A DNA stretch of 64,000 nt, from assembly GCA_964036045.1 (NCBI GenBank), contig OZ038379.1, positions 115,223,604-115,287,603 of the forward strand, read 5' to 3'. Below are positions 31,101-41,837 of the stretch, piece after piece (positions within the stretch are counted from its first letter, which is position 1; each line of letters starts with the position of its first letter). The notes under the pieces were generated by a model, which did no database searches, was not told the DNA's origin, and saw only the letters and a list, made by a program, of their open reading frames with translations. The position numbers were made by a program, and so were the translations under genes. Source of the stretch: Eutreptiella sp. 'Long Island Sound 2002' (lineage: Eukaryota; Euglenozoa; Euglenophyceae; Eutreptiales; Eutreptiaceae).

Positions 31101-33170
31101 TTGTTGGTGGTGTTGGCGTTTCCGTTGGTGTGGATGCTGCTGGTGGTGGTTCTGGGTGCGGGTCGGTGGGTGGCGCAGTTGTAACGCCTTGGGTGTAACA
31201 TGGTCGTTGGGTGGTTTCTTGTGTTGGTTCGTTGTTGGCGAGGGTATCTCAGGCGTCGTGCTGGGTGCCGGGGTTGCTGGTGTCGCCGACGGCGTCTCCG
31301 TTGGTTCCGGGTGTTTCCGCTGGTGAGGGTGTTTGTGGCGGTGCAGGTGTGGGTGTCGCAGTTCCTGGTCCTGGGTTTGGGCGTGGTTGATTGGGTGTTG
31401 CTCGGTGTGGGCGCTCGCCACCCCTGGCTGAGGGCTCGGTGGCGTATGTTCGCCAGCTGTGCTGGCGTCCTCGGTGACGCCAATGGTGGGGTGCCCTAGG
31501 TGTTACTTGGTGCCGGGGTCGTGGTGGTTGTGGTAGGGGTGTTGTCGGTGACGGCACCTTGGCCCGTCGTTTGTGGGGTTGGTGGTGGTGTAGATAGTGC
31601 CGTGGGTGTTGGCGGCGTTGGTGTTGCCGATGGTGAGGGTGCCATAGGTGATACCTGGTGGTTGGCGTGTCTCGTGGTGGTCTGTTGGCGTGGGTGTTGT
31701 TGGTGTTGGTGCTGGCCGCGGCCTGCGTTTGGGTGGCCGGCGGTTCCGGGCGTTCCACTCCTGGCTGGTGGTTGGTCGGTTTGTGGTCCCGGTTGGGTGG
31801 TGCCGGTTGTCTCCGGTGTTGCGGAGGTTGGTGCTGTGGGTGGTTGGCGATGGCGCTGTGTTGCCGCTGTCGGCAGTGCTGGTGACGGTGTTGGCGAGGG
31901 CGCTGCTGGCGGAGCTGTGGCTAATGTCGAAGGCGAGGGCACTGTAGGTGATGCCCTGGTGGATGGTGGTGTTCTGACGGTGGGGGTGGGACCTCGCCAC
32001 TCCTGGCGGAGGTTCCCATGGGCGTCCTTGGCCCGCGTGCTGGCCCCCTTGGTGTCGTTGATATCGATGGTGTTGTACAGGGTGGTGTCGCCGTGGCGGC
32101 TGCCGTTGACGCCGTGGGTTGTTGTTGCTGAGGTCGCACTGTCGGTGGCGGTGTCAGTGATGCCGGTGGCGAGGTCGTTGCGGGCGTTGCTTTGGTTTAC
32201 GACGTCTCTGATGTTGCTGATGCTGCTGGTGGTTGGTGTGGGTCTGTGTTTGGGTGGTCAGTGGTCTGTGTTCGGGGGTGGGCGGTGGCTGGTTTCTGTG
32301 GCTCTGTCCCGGAGGGTGTGCAGTAGGTGCTGTGGGCTACTGGTGATGCTGTTGGTGTAGGTGGTGAAGGCGATGCCCCGGGTGGTGTCGTGGGTGAGGG
32401 TGGTGTTGGTGGCGCCAGTGGTGTGGGTGCTGTTGGTGACTGCGTGGTGGTTGGCGCCCTGTGGTTGTTTTGGTGGCGGGGGTGTTGTTGTTGATGGTTC
32501 TGGGCGTGTGCCCTCGCCTCCCCTGGCCGGGGCTCGGTGGTTTGTTGGCTCACCGGCTGTGGTGGCTTTGGTTCCCTCCGATGGCGGAGGTTGCCGGTGG
32601 CGACGCTGATGGTGGGGTGATGCCGGCGTTGGTGTTTTTGATGCCGTTGGCTTGGGTGATGTAGGTGCTGGAACCGGTGTTGGTGTGCGTAGGTTTCGTA
32701 GGCGATGGTGCCGGCGGTGATGGTGTTGGTGAGGTCTGTTGTGCTGGCTTGATTGTTGGTGGTGTTGGTGTGTCTGATGGTGTGGATGCTGGTGGCGGTG
32801 GTTCTGGGTGCGGGTCGGTGGGGGACCGGACCGGCGGGGTGCGGTCGTTGGTCAGTGTTGGGTGGCTTTATGTGTTGGTTTGTTGTTGGTGAGGGTGTCC
32901 TAGGTGTTGTGCTGGGGGCTGGGGTCGCTGGTGTTGCCGACGGTGTCTCCGTTGGTTCCGGGTGTTTCCGCTGGTGAGGGTGTTGTGGCGTCCGGCTGGG
33001 GTGTTGTTCGCAGTGCTGGTGTGGGTGTCGTAGTGCCTGGTCCTGGGGTTGGGCGTGGTCGGTTGGGTGTTGCTGGGTGTGGCCGCTCGCCTCTCCTGGC
33101 TGAGGGCTTGGTGGGTCCACCTTTGTGTTCTAGCGGTGTTTCTGGCGGCCCTGCAGCTCCCCTGACGGGG
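28134..33170. repeat. degenerate repeat array with a 1.66-kb tandem duplication
   Basis: The whole block is built of GGTGTTGGTG-like words. A large unit starting near 29,760 (CCTAGGTGTTACT at 29,837) recurs near 31,425 (CCTAGGTGTTACT at 31,494), with matching order through 30,340/31,950 (GGTGATGCCCTGGTGG) and 30,620/32,228 (GGTTGGTGTGGGTCTGTGT). The second unit ends near 33,100. The left part (28.1-29.7) looks like older, more diverged modules. Short motifs of the form CTCGCC..CCTGGCGGAGG recur at module borders. Open frames on the minus strand are Thr/Pro/His simple sequence and are probably not genes. Confidence 0.8.
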
Positions 33171-33859
33171 GGTTTCTGGGTTGTTGTTCTTTGGGTTTGC
33201 GTGTGTTGTGTTTGTGGTGCGGGCGGTGCTTGCGCTTTGGTGTGTGGTGTGCGTTTGTGGGGCTCGTGTCGGTGGCGGTTGTGGTGCTGTGTGTTGTGTG
33301 CATGCGCGGGCGTGTGTGCGGTGTGTTGGTGGTGCGTTTGGGTGCCTGTCCTCGCCTTTCTGGGCTTGGTTTGGTGGCTCTGTGTGGGTGTGGGGTCTGT
33401 GTGTCGTGGCCCCCCTCTCGTCTCGGCTGTGTGGTTCACCGCCCTCCCTGGCTGGGGTCTGTTGGTGGTGTGTCCCCCCGCCGCCCCCTTTGCGCGCCCT
33501 CCTCCCTCCGTCCCTTTTCCGCGCTGGTGTCGCCCTGGTGTCGTGCCCGGGCCTTCCCGGCTGTTGTGGGTGGGGGGGGGTCCTTGTCGTCGGCTCGGGT
33601 CCCTTCCCTTGGTGTTTCCCCTTGGGGGGGCCGATGCTTGCACTCCCCGTCAGCGTGTAACTCTGTTGTACGGGCCGTCCATTTGTACCCGCTCGGTACA
33701 AAGGGACCTGCTCCGTAGCCAGGTACTCCAGCCGTTCCGCACACCGGGGTCGGGTACACTGTGGGTCGCAGGGGAGTCCTTGCGGGATAGGCGTGTCTCT
33801 TGCCTTCCCCGACGGACGGTCTGCCCTACGCGCAGCTCCTTGCTGGGCCCGTCCTGTTC
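33171..33859. other. G/T-rich flank between repeat array and rRNA copy
   Basis: 33,171-33,650 is GTGTTTGTG-type simple sequence with no gene. Base composition changes abruptly near 33,655. At 33,682-33,702 lies a perfect 8-bp inverted repeat with 5-nt loop (TTTGTACC-n5-GGTACAAA). This part may contain a diverged 3' end of the 18S copy, but the universally conserved decoding-site sequence is not there. Confidence 0.45.
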
Positions 33860-34836
33860 CGTCCTACATGAATGCGAGACCAGGGACTATTCAGAGGCAG
33901 AGGTCTCACTCGTTTTCGGAAGCAACCACACAAATCACTCCAACAATTAGGAGCGGCCATGCACCACCGTCCAGAGGATCAAGAAAGAACCCTCAATCCG
34001 CCAATCCCGACTGCCTCCCGACCTGGTAACATTCCCCGTGTTGAGTCAAATTAAGCCGCATACTCCCCGCCTTGTGGTGCCATTCCATCAATTCCTTTAA
34101 GTTTCAGCCTTGAGACAGTACTGCCCCCTGAATCCGTAAGCTTTGATTTCTCGCTGCAGGGGTGTAACCGATGGCATCCTGTTGAGGAGATTCTGGCCCA
34201 CCGACACTGAGCTGACATAGTTTACAGCGGTAGACTATGATGGTATCTGATCATCTTCGCTCCCCACACTCTCGTTCTTGATCGACGAACATGCTCTAGT
34301 GGAACGCCTTTGCCGCAGTTGATCCCACAGCGGGCTGAGAATTTCACCTCTTGCGTGTCAATATTCATTACGACGAACAGACCAATCACTGCCGTTCAGA
34401 GCCAGCACCGCCCAGCTGCCCGGTGAAGGCCACCGCCGGAGCGGATAGCCTCCGGCCATCTGGGGGCAACAGCACTGCGTTGCCCTTTGCGGACCCTGAG
34501 ACTCAGCAGAACAGATGTGTCCACATATGGTCGATCCTTTGCCATCCCGCGCTGAATCATGCAATTAAGTCACGTTTGCTTTGGACGCGCTGAGTTGTTC
34601 ACAGTGGCATGCATGGACGGCTCCGAGGTCGGGTCGCAAGTGACCCGCGCCCATGTCAGAGGCATGACCGCATTAGCCACCACTGAAGGAGGCTTCTTGC
34701 CAGAGCGATCCGAAGCCATGCAAAGCGGGCACGGGGACCATCTGCAGGGGGTTTGAATCGAGCAGCGCATCCACGGAGGCTGCCACCTGGCGTCACGGCT
34801 GGGAGACAGCCCCAGCAGAGCGGCCGGACGCCCTTC
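33860..34836 (-). rRNA. 18S rRNA copy, 3' part (truncated, interrupted)
   Basis: The minus strand shows the conserved small-subunit blocks in order. A V4 segment (34,836-34,360) is followed by AGAGGTGAAATTCTCAG (about 34,345), GATCAGATACCATCATAGTC (about 34,235), AACTTAAAGGAATTGATGG (about 34,095), TGCGGCTTAATTTGACTC (34,055), GGTGGTGCATGGCCGCTC (33,965) and GGAGTGATTTGTGTGG. After about 33,860 the similarity stops, so the last few hundred bases, including the decoding region, are missing or unrecognisable. GGAATGGCACCACAAG is a form I associate with Euglenozoa. The 5' part is at 45,242-45,835. The two are separated by the Ty3 element. Confidence 0.8.
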
Positions 34837-34840
34837 AGCC
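34837..34840. repeat. left target-site duplication of the Ty3 element (AGCC)
   Basis: AGCC directly left of the left LTR is repeated as AGCC at 45,238-45,241 directly right of the right LTR. Removing the element and one AGCC joins the two halves of the 18S copy without a gap. Confidence 0.7.
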
Positions 34841-35638
34841 AGAAAAGTTTATAGTGTTTTCAGCACTGTGTTTTTGCTTCTCCTGCTGCTTGTTGTTGCT
34901 GTAGGGTGTCCTGCTGCTTGTTTTGGATGATGAAAAGCTTTTGTTTGTTGAAATACAGTAAAGCCAAGTCAATCCAGGATAGCCCAAGCCAATAGTATGC
35001 AAGGAGAAGGTAATTCAGGATCAAAGCATGAAGGGCTGCAGTGTAAACAGTGAAAGATGATTGGATATTCACAGAAACTACAGCTCAGGTCACAAATGAA
35101 TGCATATTCACAGAGATAGCTGAAATGTTTTGGGAAAAGAGTTAGAAAACTGCCTCAGGATCACTCTCTCTCCATAGAGCCATCTTAGGAGATGTGCACT
35201 CTTTGTTTTGGGTCCCATATGTGCTGAGGTGGCATGGTATGTGGCGATGAGGTCACTGCCATGTCACATGGGATCTTCCTACTTAGCTAGGCTGACCAGA
35301 AATTGAACCCAGGACCTCTCAAAAAGAGGTGCCCAGCCCCCTAGGGTGCATACCACTAGGATAGCTAAGAATTCATGGAAAAACATAGATAAATTCATAG
35401 GCTCTACTTTAGGTATGTCAGTGCTCAGTCAACTCAGGAAAAGATGTTTTACTTCACATTGAAAGGGGATTAAGGGGTCCACTCCATATCCTGATTGGGT
35501 GTTTGGTTCCATAGGTCAAAATGTGTTATCACCAGTTTTGGTTGGACCAATACTAAGATTAAAATGCATGGATGCTCAGTGCATCTCTAATACAACTAGA
35601 GTATGCCTCAAAGCAATGGAAAAGCACTTTTTCTTACA
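34841..35638 (-). repeat. 3' LTR of the Ty3 element (798 bp)
   Basis: Identical in length to 44,440-45,237 and about 99% identical, at a constant offset of 9,599 bp with no indels. Differences include positions near 34,846, 34,902, 34,912, 35,177, 35,299, 35,369, 35,477 and 35,638. Its 5' edge (minus strand) starts TGTAAGAAAAAGTGC directly after the purine tract. It contains a tRNA-like segment at about 35,285-35,369. Confidence 0.95.
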
Positions 35639-35646
35639 CCCCCCTT
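35639..35646 (-). promoter_or_regulatory. polypurine tract of the Ty3 element
   Basis: On the minus strand AAGGGGGG lies immediately before the TGTAAG start of the 3' LTR. This is the expected place and composition for the primer of plus-strand DNA synthesis. Confidence 0.75.
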
Positions 35647-37908
35647 GTGCTGTGGTGGCCACCACTGTCGCATTTTAGGAAAAAGGGAATTTTTCTTGGC
35701 TTTTCCTTGGTTTCCACACCTACTTTAAAATACCTACAGTCTCCCTCACACTGAAAAATGGGCGCTCACCATGGCTGGCGTCCTTTTGCTGCTCTGATTG
35801 TACAGTTTCCTACAGAAGACTCAGCGCTCATGGCGCTGCCGGGGCTCCTGTGGCTTGGTTGGGTTAGTATGGGAGCATGTCAAACATGTGCATATGCATC
35901 CCTCCCTCCAAGACGCAGCGTCGACACAACCCAAACGCAAGACACATTATACACACTGGCATGGGTTCTCGTAAACCTGCTGGCGACCTGTGACCTGTCT
36001 TAGGGCGAAGGGAGTCAAAAAAGAAATTAATTTGCCCCTTGGTGGGGTCTTGGTTCTGCTCAGTCTCTCTAGGAACCTGCGTTTCGGCCCGAACACGGCC
36101 TACTCAGCGAGGCTGCGCGTGGGTATCTGCGGAGGCAGGAATGGGAGAATTATGGACGAATCCACGCAAAAACGAAGCGACGACACCAAAGTCCGTCAAA
36201 TGACGGCCTAGAATTTTTCTGAAACGACACACCTGAGCAGAATCCAATTGTGCATCAGAAGCACATTTTTATAGAATTTATAGTCATCTCTGGATTTTTT
36301 AAATCCAGAAATTCATACGCATAAAATGGCGGCGCGCAGGAGCGGCTCCTAGCGAAGCGCCGGAAGATGGAAAAATAATGGAATTATAAGCGTATGTATC
36401 ACGTAGTCTTGAAAATGACGAGACACACATTAATAAACAAACATACAGATTCCACCCACACTAATAGAAGATTCGAAAATTCAAGAATTCGAAAATCAAT
36501 TGAAAAGACTTCAATGAATCAGGTATAAACTACAGGTATGCTTGTCTTGCATGCCGCATACACATTGCTCGTCTCGTGTCTCCGTGAACGAGTCGTGTAG
36601 CAGCGTTAACAACGATAACCACGATAGGACGCGGTAGAGGGATTGATTAGAAAGATTGCAGATGATTAGCGGTCAGATCAGGGTGATTAGACATACACAC
36701 AAGTGCATAGCAACGTTCTTCGCGTGCGCCCCTTTTGTCCTCTCACCTTGCTTCACTTCCCAGCGGTAGGTAAGGTAGGTACGCCCAGGCGGGGCCACCC
36801 CCTGGTGGAGTCAAGATTGGCGCGCAGATGGGCAGGTTTGCCCACGTGGGAAGTGCATACTCGTGCATGCACACACGCATTAAAGGGTAGGCCACGCGAA
36901 GTGCGCACGGTAAACCTTGTTTAGGCTACCCAGGGGCTCCTCGGTACGTTCTTTAAGAGAACCTGAGGTGTCCCTTAACGCTTGCTTGCTTGACAAGGGT
37001 AGCTGCTCCTGCAGCGTGTTTGCGGACAGTGTATTATAGGGCACACTGAGAAGGGTATAATACCTGGAGTGTGCCTTGGTTCCTCCGCCGCAAACGCCCT
37101 TTCATTTGCCTTTGTTTTACAGGTGGGCAGGTAGGGTGATTGGTGCAGCAGCATTTTTTTATGCCCTGCTAAACAAGGGCGCAGATCACACAAACAAGTA
37201 ACTCCGCTCCGCCTGTGGCAGAGCAGGGAGTCCGACTTCATCGACATCTGCGCCTTGCACGCGAGAGCACTCCTTCCCTCCAAGCCCTAACAGGGGAAAC
37301 GCGTTGTGGCGTCCCCTGTCAGGCCACAGTTGCTCAGTAGCGCTGTGTTCTCTTGCAATTTCACAGGAGGGTCGCTAGGACCCAAGAGACCTTCATCTTC
37401 GCAACGCCCAGTAGAGTGTGCGTGTAAGAGTGGTAGTCCTGAGTGGGGGCTAGAGCCAGTTGCCCAGTGCTCGCCCACCAAGATGGTGCCACTGTAGGGT
37501 GTGTAGGACCTGTAGGGGGTGTGTCACTGTCCCACCCTTTTCCTGCAATTTTAGCGGGGTTGGTGGGCTGTGACAGTGGTTAGGTCAGTGTTTTGGCCAC
37601 ATAGCAAACAGGCGTTTTGCATGCCTTCATAGCTTTTGGCCACCCCTCCCTGTAGTAGACAGATAGGTAGGGAAAACAATACCTGGATTAGCACGCTGGG
37701 TATTCCCCCAAGGTTTTGCGCCAGCACAGAAATTGGGCGCATAGGGGAGGGGAGACCCGGGGCGTACCCCGTGGCATCAATAAGCCAACCCTCCAGGTTT
37801 AGCAAGGGCGCAGACTTGGGTATAATTAGGACACCACCTCTGCAGCTTGCTCTCAGGACCTTAGGACTAGCACACTCACACATACGCTTTGGCAGGTAAG
37901 GGTAAGGT
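35647..37908. other. noncoding 3' region of the Ty3 element
   Basis: About 2.3 kb between the truncated integrase and the 3' LTR. I find no continuation of the integrase core on any frame and no other domain. It holds the structured repeat at 36,766-37,200. AT-rich stretches (36,200-36,600) differ in composition from the coding part. The simplest reading is that the integrase 3' half was replaced by foreign DNA before the element last moved, since the flanking LTRs are nearly identical. Confidence 0.6.
36766..37200 (+). repeat. structured dispersed repeat, copy A (inside Ty3)
   Basis: Matched in order at 48,501-48,995. Shared blocks are GGTAAGGTA words at the start, CCCCCTGGT.GAGTCAA, GCATTAAAGGGTAGGCCACG, CGGTAAAC..TTGTTTAGG, CCAGGGGCTCC, TAAGAGAAC, GACAGTGTATT, GTATAATAC, TGATTGGTGCA and GGGCGC.GATCACAC. 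Between the blocks, several regions differ in sequence yet keep local complementarity (for example GATTGGTGC against GCGCAGATCACAC). The pattern suggests a folded RNA, such as a SINE or another noncoding RNA. The family is unknown. Confidence 0.65.
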
Positions 37909-39346
37909 TCAGTCCCTAGCTTTAGTCTTGGGGGCAAGCGTCTCAGCGAGCCTCAGCAACTCACCAAGGTTGTTCTGGGACAAGTAGTCAACCAGAACTG
38001 AGTTTAGGCGTCCCTCCGGTAGAACAAATGCAGAGAAGGGCTCCCAGGTGGCCACTTCGACTCCAAACCCTTCCCAGAGGGTCCACGTATAGAACACTGT
38101 TGGCACAGTGTGGGATGGGCAGGGTCGAGTAGAGACGTCTGTCCCTTATATCCCCTGGTTTACAGGACCTGCACGGGCACTTGTCCACGATAGGCTGGAG
38201 CGTCTTCCGCAGTTGGTCGTCAGTCCACGTAGTGTGGAACCACTGCTTGAACAGCCTCAGGGTACGGTCTGCACCCACATGACCACTGGACTCATGGGTC
38301 CACTTCAGCAGCGCTGGGACTCGGTCACTAGGCACCACGATGCGGTCCTCGTGCCAGAGGTAGCTCTTGTCCCGCTTCCACTGGTCTTGGTTGACCAGGA
38401 GGGGTTCAAGGCGTACCTCCAGGCGCCGGTAGATATCCCCAAACTCCTGTAGGTACTCCGATTGTTGGAGTCCATCCAGGGGGCGTATCATGGTCATGTT
38501 CAGGTCCAGGTGTACGTCCATACGGCTGAACGCCTCCTTAGCCAGCGCTTCAGACCGGGCACCAATCAGGGCGTCGAAGTTGTTGCGGCTGATGTAGTCG
38601 GCACACTCGTTCTTCACTCCCTGGATATGGTGTACCGTCAGCCGTAGTTGACTGAGGTAGGTCCACCAGCGCCGTAGCTTGGCCTTCTCAGGTGGGGGAC
38701 CCTTCTGGAAACTGCAGACCGGTTCTTGGTCGCATAGCCAGACCACAGGGTTACTCCCCAACAGTCGTGCTTGTGAGGATAGCACCAGCATACTCGCGAG
38801 CAATTCCTGCTCATAGGTGGAGTAGTTCCCCCTGGCCTGGTTCCACTTCCAGTTCCAGTGGCCCAGAGGTACTAGGACCCACTTGTCGTCAGGGTAGCTG
38901 TGCTTGAGGGTTCCGTCTCGGTTGAGACCTTCCGTCCCCCATTGGGAAATGGCCGAGTCGAACTCCTCCTTCTCTAGTGCTTGCCATTGGAACAACGTTC
39001 CACCACCGCCCACATTGCTGGCGTCAGTCACCAGGATAATCTCCCCTTGTGCCCTAGGCACGCCCAAGCACTTAGCGTTGGCTACCTTGTCTTTGAGCTC
39101 GTCAAACGCTTGTTGCTCTTGTGGGCCCCAGCGCCAAGTAGTACTCTTCTTGATCAAGTCCGTCAGAACGGCGCTGGTATAGGTGAAGTTCTTGATGTGG
39201 CGGCGATAGAAGTTGCACGCCCCAATGAAACTGCGTACATCATGAAGTCCTTTCTTGGGGTCTTTGTGTCGTACCTTGGCATCCATCAGGGGTTTGGCCT
39301 TAGAGGCCGCTGGGGTCCACCACCCATAGCCAACGTCAAACCCCAG
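37909..39346 (-). pseudogene. pol: Ty3 RNase H and truncated integrase
   Basis: Continues the gag-pol frame. YLGFDVGYGWW ends the RT thumb. The RNase H block has VTDASNVGGGG (Asp), STYEQELLA (Glu), WLCDQEPV (Asp) and ECADYISR. The integrase zinc-binding domain reads HESSGHVGADRT, then KCPCRSCK (HHCC pattern, about 38,255-38,130). Then VLYVDPLGRVW breaks the frame near 38,105. In the next frame TLWEGFGVEVATWEPFSAF and EGRLNSVLVDYLSQN look like the start of the catalytic core, ending with a stop at 37,909. The second Asp and the Glu of the DDE triad are absent. Confidence 0.85.
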
Positions 39347-40393
39347 GTACTACATGGTCTCCTGCATGAACTCACACTTCTCCAGCTTGAGTCGTGTGTG
39401 GTTCTCCTGGCAGACCGCAAAGAACTCACCCAAGAGGATTAGGTGATCCTCCTGGGTATTGGTCCCGAGGCATACATCATCGATGTGAGCCTCCATCTGG
39501 GCCCCACGGGATATGAGCTCCTGCACCTTAGGTCTCCTTCGTAGGATGGACAAGATCTTGTTCATCAGCTCTTGGAACAGAGCGGGTGCGTTAGCCACGC
39601 CGAATGGCATGACCTTCCACTTGAATACCCCCCCCTGAGGGGTGATGAAGGCCAGTACTTCCTGCGCGTTGGGCGTCAGGTCCACTTGCCAGAATCCACT
39701 TCGCTTGTCCATCTTGGTCTTGTAGCGACAGGAGGCTATCCTCTCCAGGGTAGACTCCATATTGGGAATGGACCCTGAGTGGTTCAACGTCTTCTTGTTC
39801 AGCTCTCCATAGTCCACTACCAGCCGTTTGGCTGTAGACCCAGGTTTAGCCACCAGGAAACAGGAGCTGCAGTGTAGGGGGTAGTCCCCGTCCTTGTACT
39901 CCAGGACTAGGCCAGCGTCGATACATTCTTGTATCTGTCGCTCAATCTCGTCGGCCTGCTCTTTAGGAGCTGGATAGGGTCTCCTCCGGATCTTGTGACC
40001 CACGAACTCGGGTTTCAGCTTCAGGTCCATCTGTACCAGCTTGTCGCATGAGGCTGGAGGGGGTAGTTCTCCGAACACCTCCAGATAGGTCCTTATCAGC
40101 CTCTGTACCCGCGGGTCCAATACCTTGATCTTGTCCTCCATGTCCTCGTCGGAGTGTAAGTTGCTTGCCCCTTGAATAGACGTCGGGAGGTGGTGCTCCA
40201 CCGACTCTTCGCCCGCGGTAGCATCCTTCAGCCCTTGGTAGGCATATAGAAGGTCTTGCTCGACCATCTCCGGTGGACGATGGCAACATAGGCACGCTCG
40301 AGGGGGTTCACATACACATTCCTCCGAGAGATCGTCCTCTTCTGGGGTCCTCACATGGGCACCCCATACGCTCTTCATGAGGTTGAGATCTAC
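39347..40393 (-). pseudogene. pol: Ty3 reverse transcriptase
   Basis: Same frame as gag, opened by an in-frame TAG at 40,394-40,396 and closed by a TAG at 39,350-39,352. RT blocks are intact: RRPYPAPKEQADEIERQI, then SCFLVAKPGSTAKRLVVDY, KMDKRSGFWQVDL (first catalytic Asp), FKWKVMPFGVANAPALFQ, and AHIDDVCLGT (the second and third Asp in IDD). The closing TAG falls in the conserved CEFMQETM-stop-YLGF stretch, so it cuts the thumb from the RNase H. Apart from the stops the domain looks functional. Confidence 0.88.
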
Positions 40394-41837
40394 CTACCTT
40401 TGCCAGGTGGTGATCTTCTGTTCGAGGTCCTCCTTCAGTTGGGATAGGTCTCCCATACATCCTTGCTTCAGTGGCCAGGAGCTGCGGGTAGGCTTCGCGT
40501 AGCATAGCTTTCTCGCCACCAACTTCCTCTTGGAATCCACATACTCCCTGAGCCTGGATCGAGGGTCCAGCTCCTCATCCACGGCGTCTTCTACCCTCAT
40601 GGAGAGTAGGGGTTTTAGTGGGGCGACGTACTCGGCGTTCTCCACTTCCTCCACCGCGGTCTGCACGAAGAAGGCGTCGTGCTCAGTTTCGTCGTCTGAG
40701 TGGATAGAGCTAGGTAGCTCAGATAGTCCACACTCAGAGACTCCATCAGGTACAGGTACATGACAGGGAGAGTTGGGGGCGTTTGTGTCAGTCACGACGT
40801 ACTCATCTCCTCCAGGTGTAGTTTCAACAGCATCTTGAGGTCGTAAGCGATCCTTCAAGTCACCCAAGGCGAGTCCATCGCTTTCTCGTTGTATAGCCTG
40901 GACCAGAGTAGGGTCCAGGTCTTCCCAGGGGATGGTGGTAAGACTTCCGTCCACCACGCTGAGCATACTCCCCCATCCGGGCTTCCCAATGGGCGTCTTG
41001 CGTCCCAGAGGCACGTAGATGGCCTCATCAGGTAATCGCACCGAGCTGATAGTCAGCTTGTCAAGGAGGGTTCGCCAGTACTCGTTGCCCCCATGGGCTC
41101 CCCAATCGGGGGAACACAGGACCATACGGGAACGTTCCAAGGCCACCTTGGTCAGCACCTTCCCCAGTTCACTGAATCTGGGGTTCCCGTAGGCCATCCC
41201 GAAAGAGGGCCAGTAAAATTTGTAACTGCAGTTCTTCCCCTTGCTGCAGTATAGGTCCAGTACATGCTGCTTGTCGCTGGCGAACAGCTCCACACTTAGG
41301 TCTTCTCGAGAGTAACTCAACTCCTTCAGACCTTGGTCTAGGACTTCCCCCAATAGTTGATAGTCCTCAGTTTTGGAGGCCGCCATCATGTTCGAGGGCT
41401 CCTCCTTCGATAGTCTCAGGTAACTCGAGGTATGTTCCGACTGCTCCAGTGGCACAGACTCTCTGCCACTGCCGTGGTCCACGTACAGGAGGTAGGGCGC
41501 TTGCAGCGTCAGGGATTGTATCTGGGAGTGCTGCACGAAGAAGTCAGTACCCAGTACAAAGTCGAAGGCCTCAGTGTCCATCACATAGAACCGATGGGCG
41601 ATAGTTCGAGAGCCCATAGGTACCTCCACTTCACAGTCCCCGCAGCTGTGCACCACATGTCCATCCCCCATGCGTATAGCGGCGGTGGTCATGGTGTTCT
41701 TCAGGCTCCCACAAGGTAAAATTTTCTTGGCCACTATAGATATTGTGGCGCCAGTATCCAGTACCCCCAGGTATTCACGTCCCCCTAGTCGGATACGTAC
41801 CCAAAACACCAGGTCTTGGGTGCCACCAGAGCGTCCC
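40394..41837 (-). CDS. pol: Ty3 aspartic protease and linker
   Basis: Directly after the gag TGA and in the same frame, VFWVRIRLGGREYLGVLDTGATISIVAKK holds the retropepsin active site (DTGAT at about residue 30 after the stop). MGDGHVVHSCGD and FDFVLGTDFF follow, the latter resembling the late ILG.D strand. About 330 residues of acidic, Ser-rich linker lead to the RT and end at the in-frame TAG (40,394). The protease should cut the Gag-Pol precursor. Confidence 0.85.

Noticed and set aside
28134-33170. CRISPR-like array, because of regularly recurring short motifs
   Set aside because: The repeats are degenerate, the spacing is irregular, the intervening sequence is itself repetitive, and the DNA is clearly eukaryotic.
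33661-33859. Intact 3' end of the 18S rRNA
   Set aside because: The conserved decoding-site and 3'-terminal sequences are absent, and similarity fades beyond 33,860.
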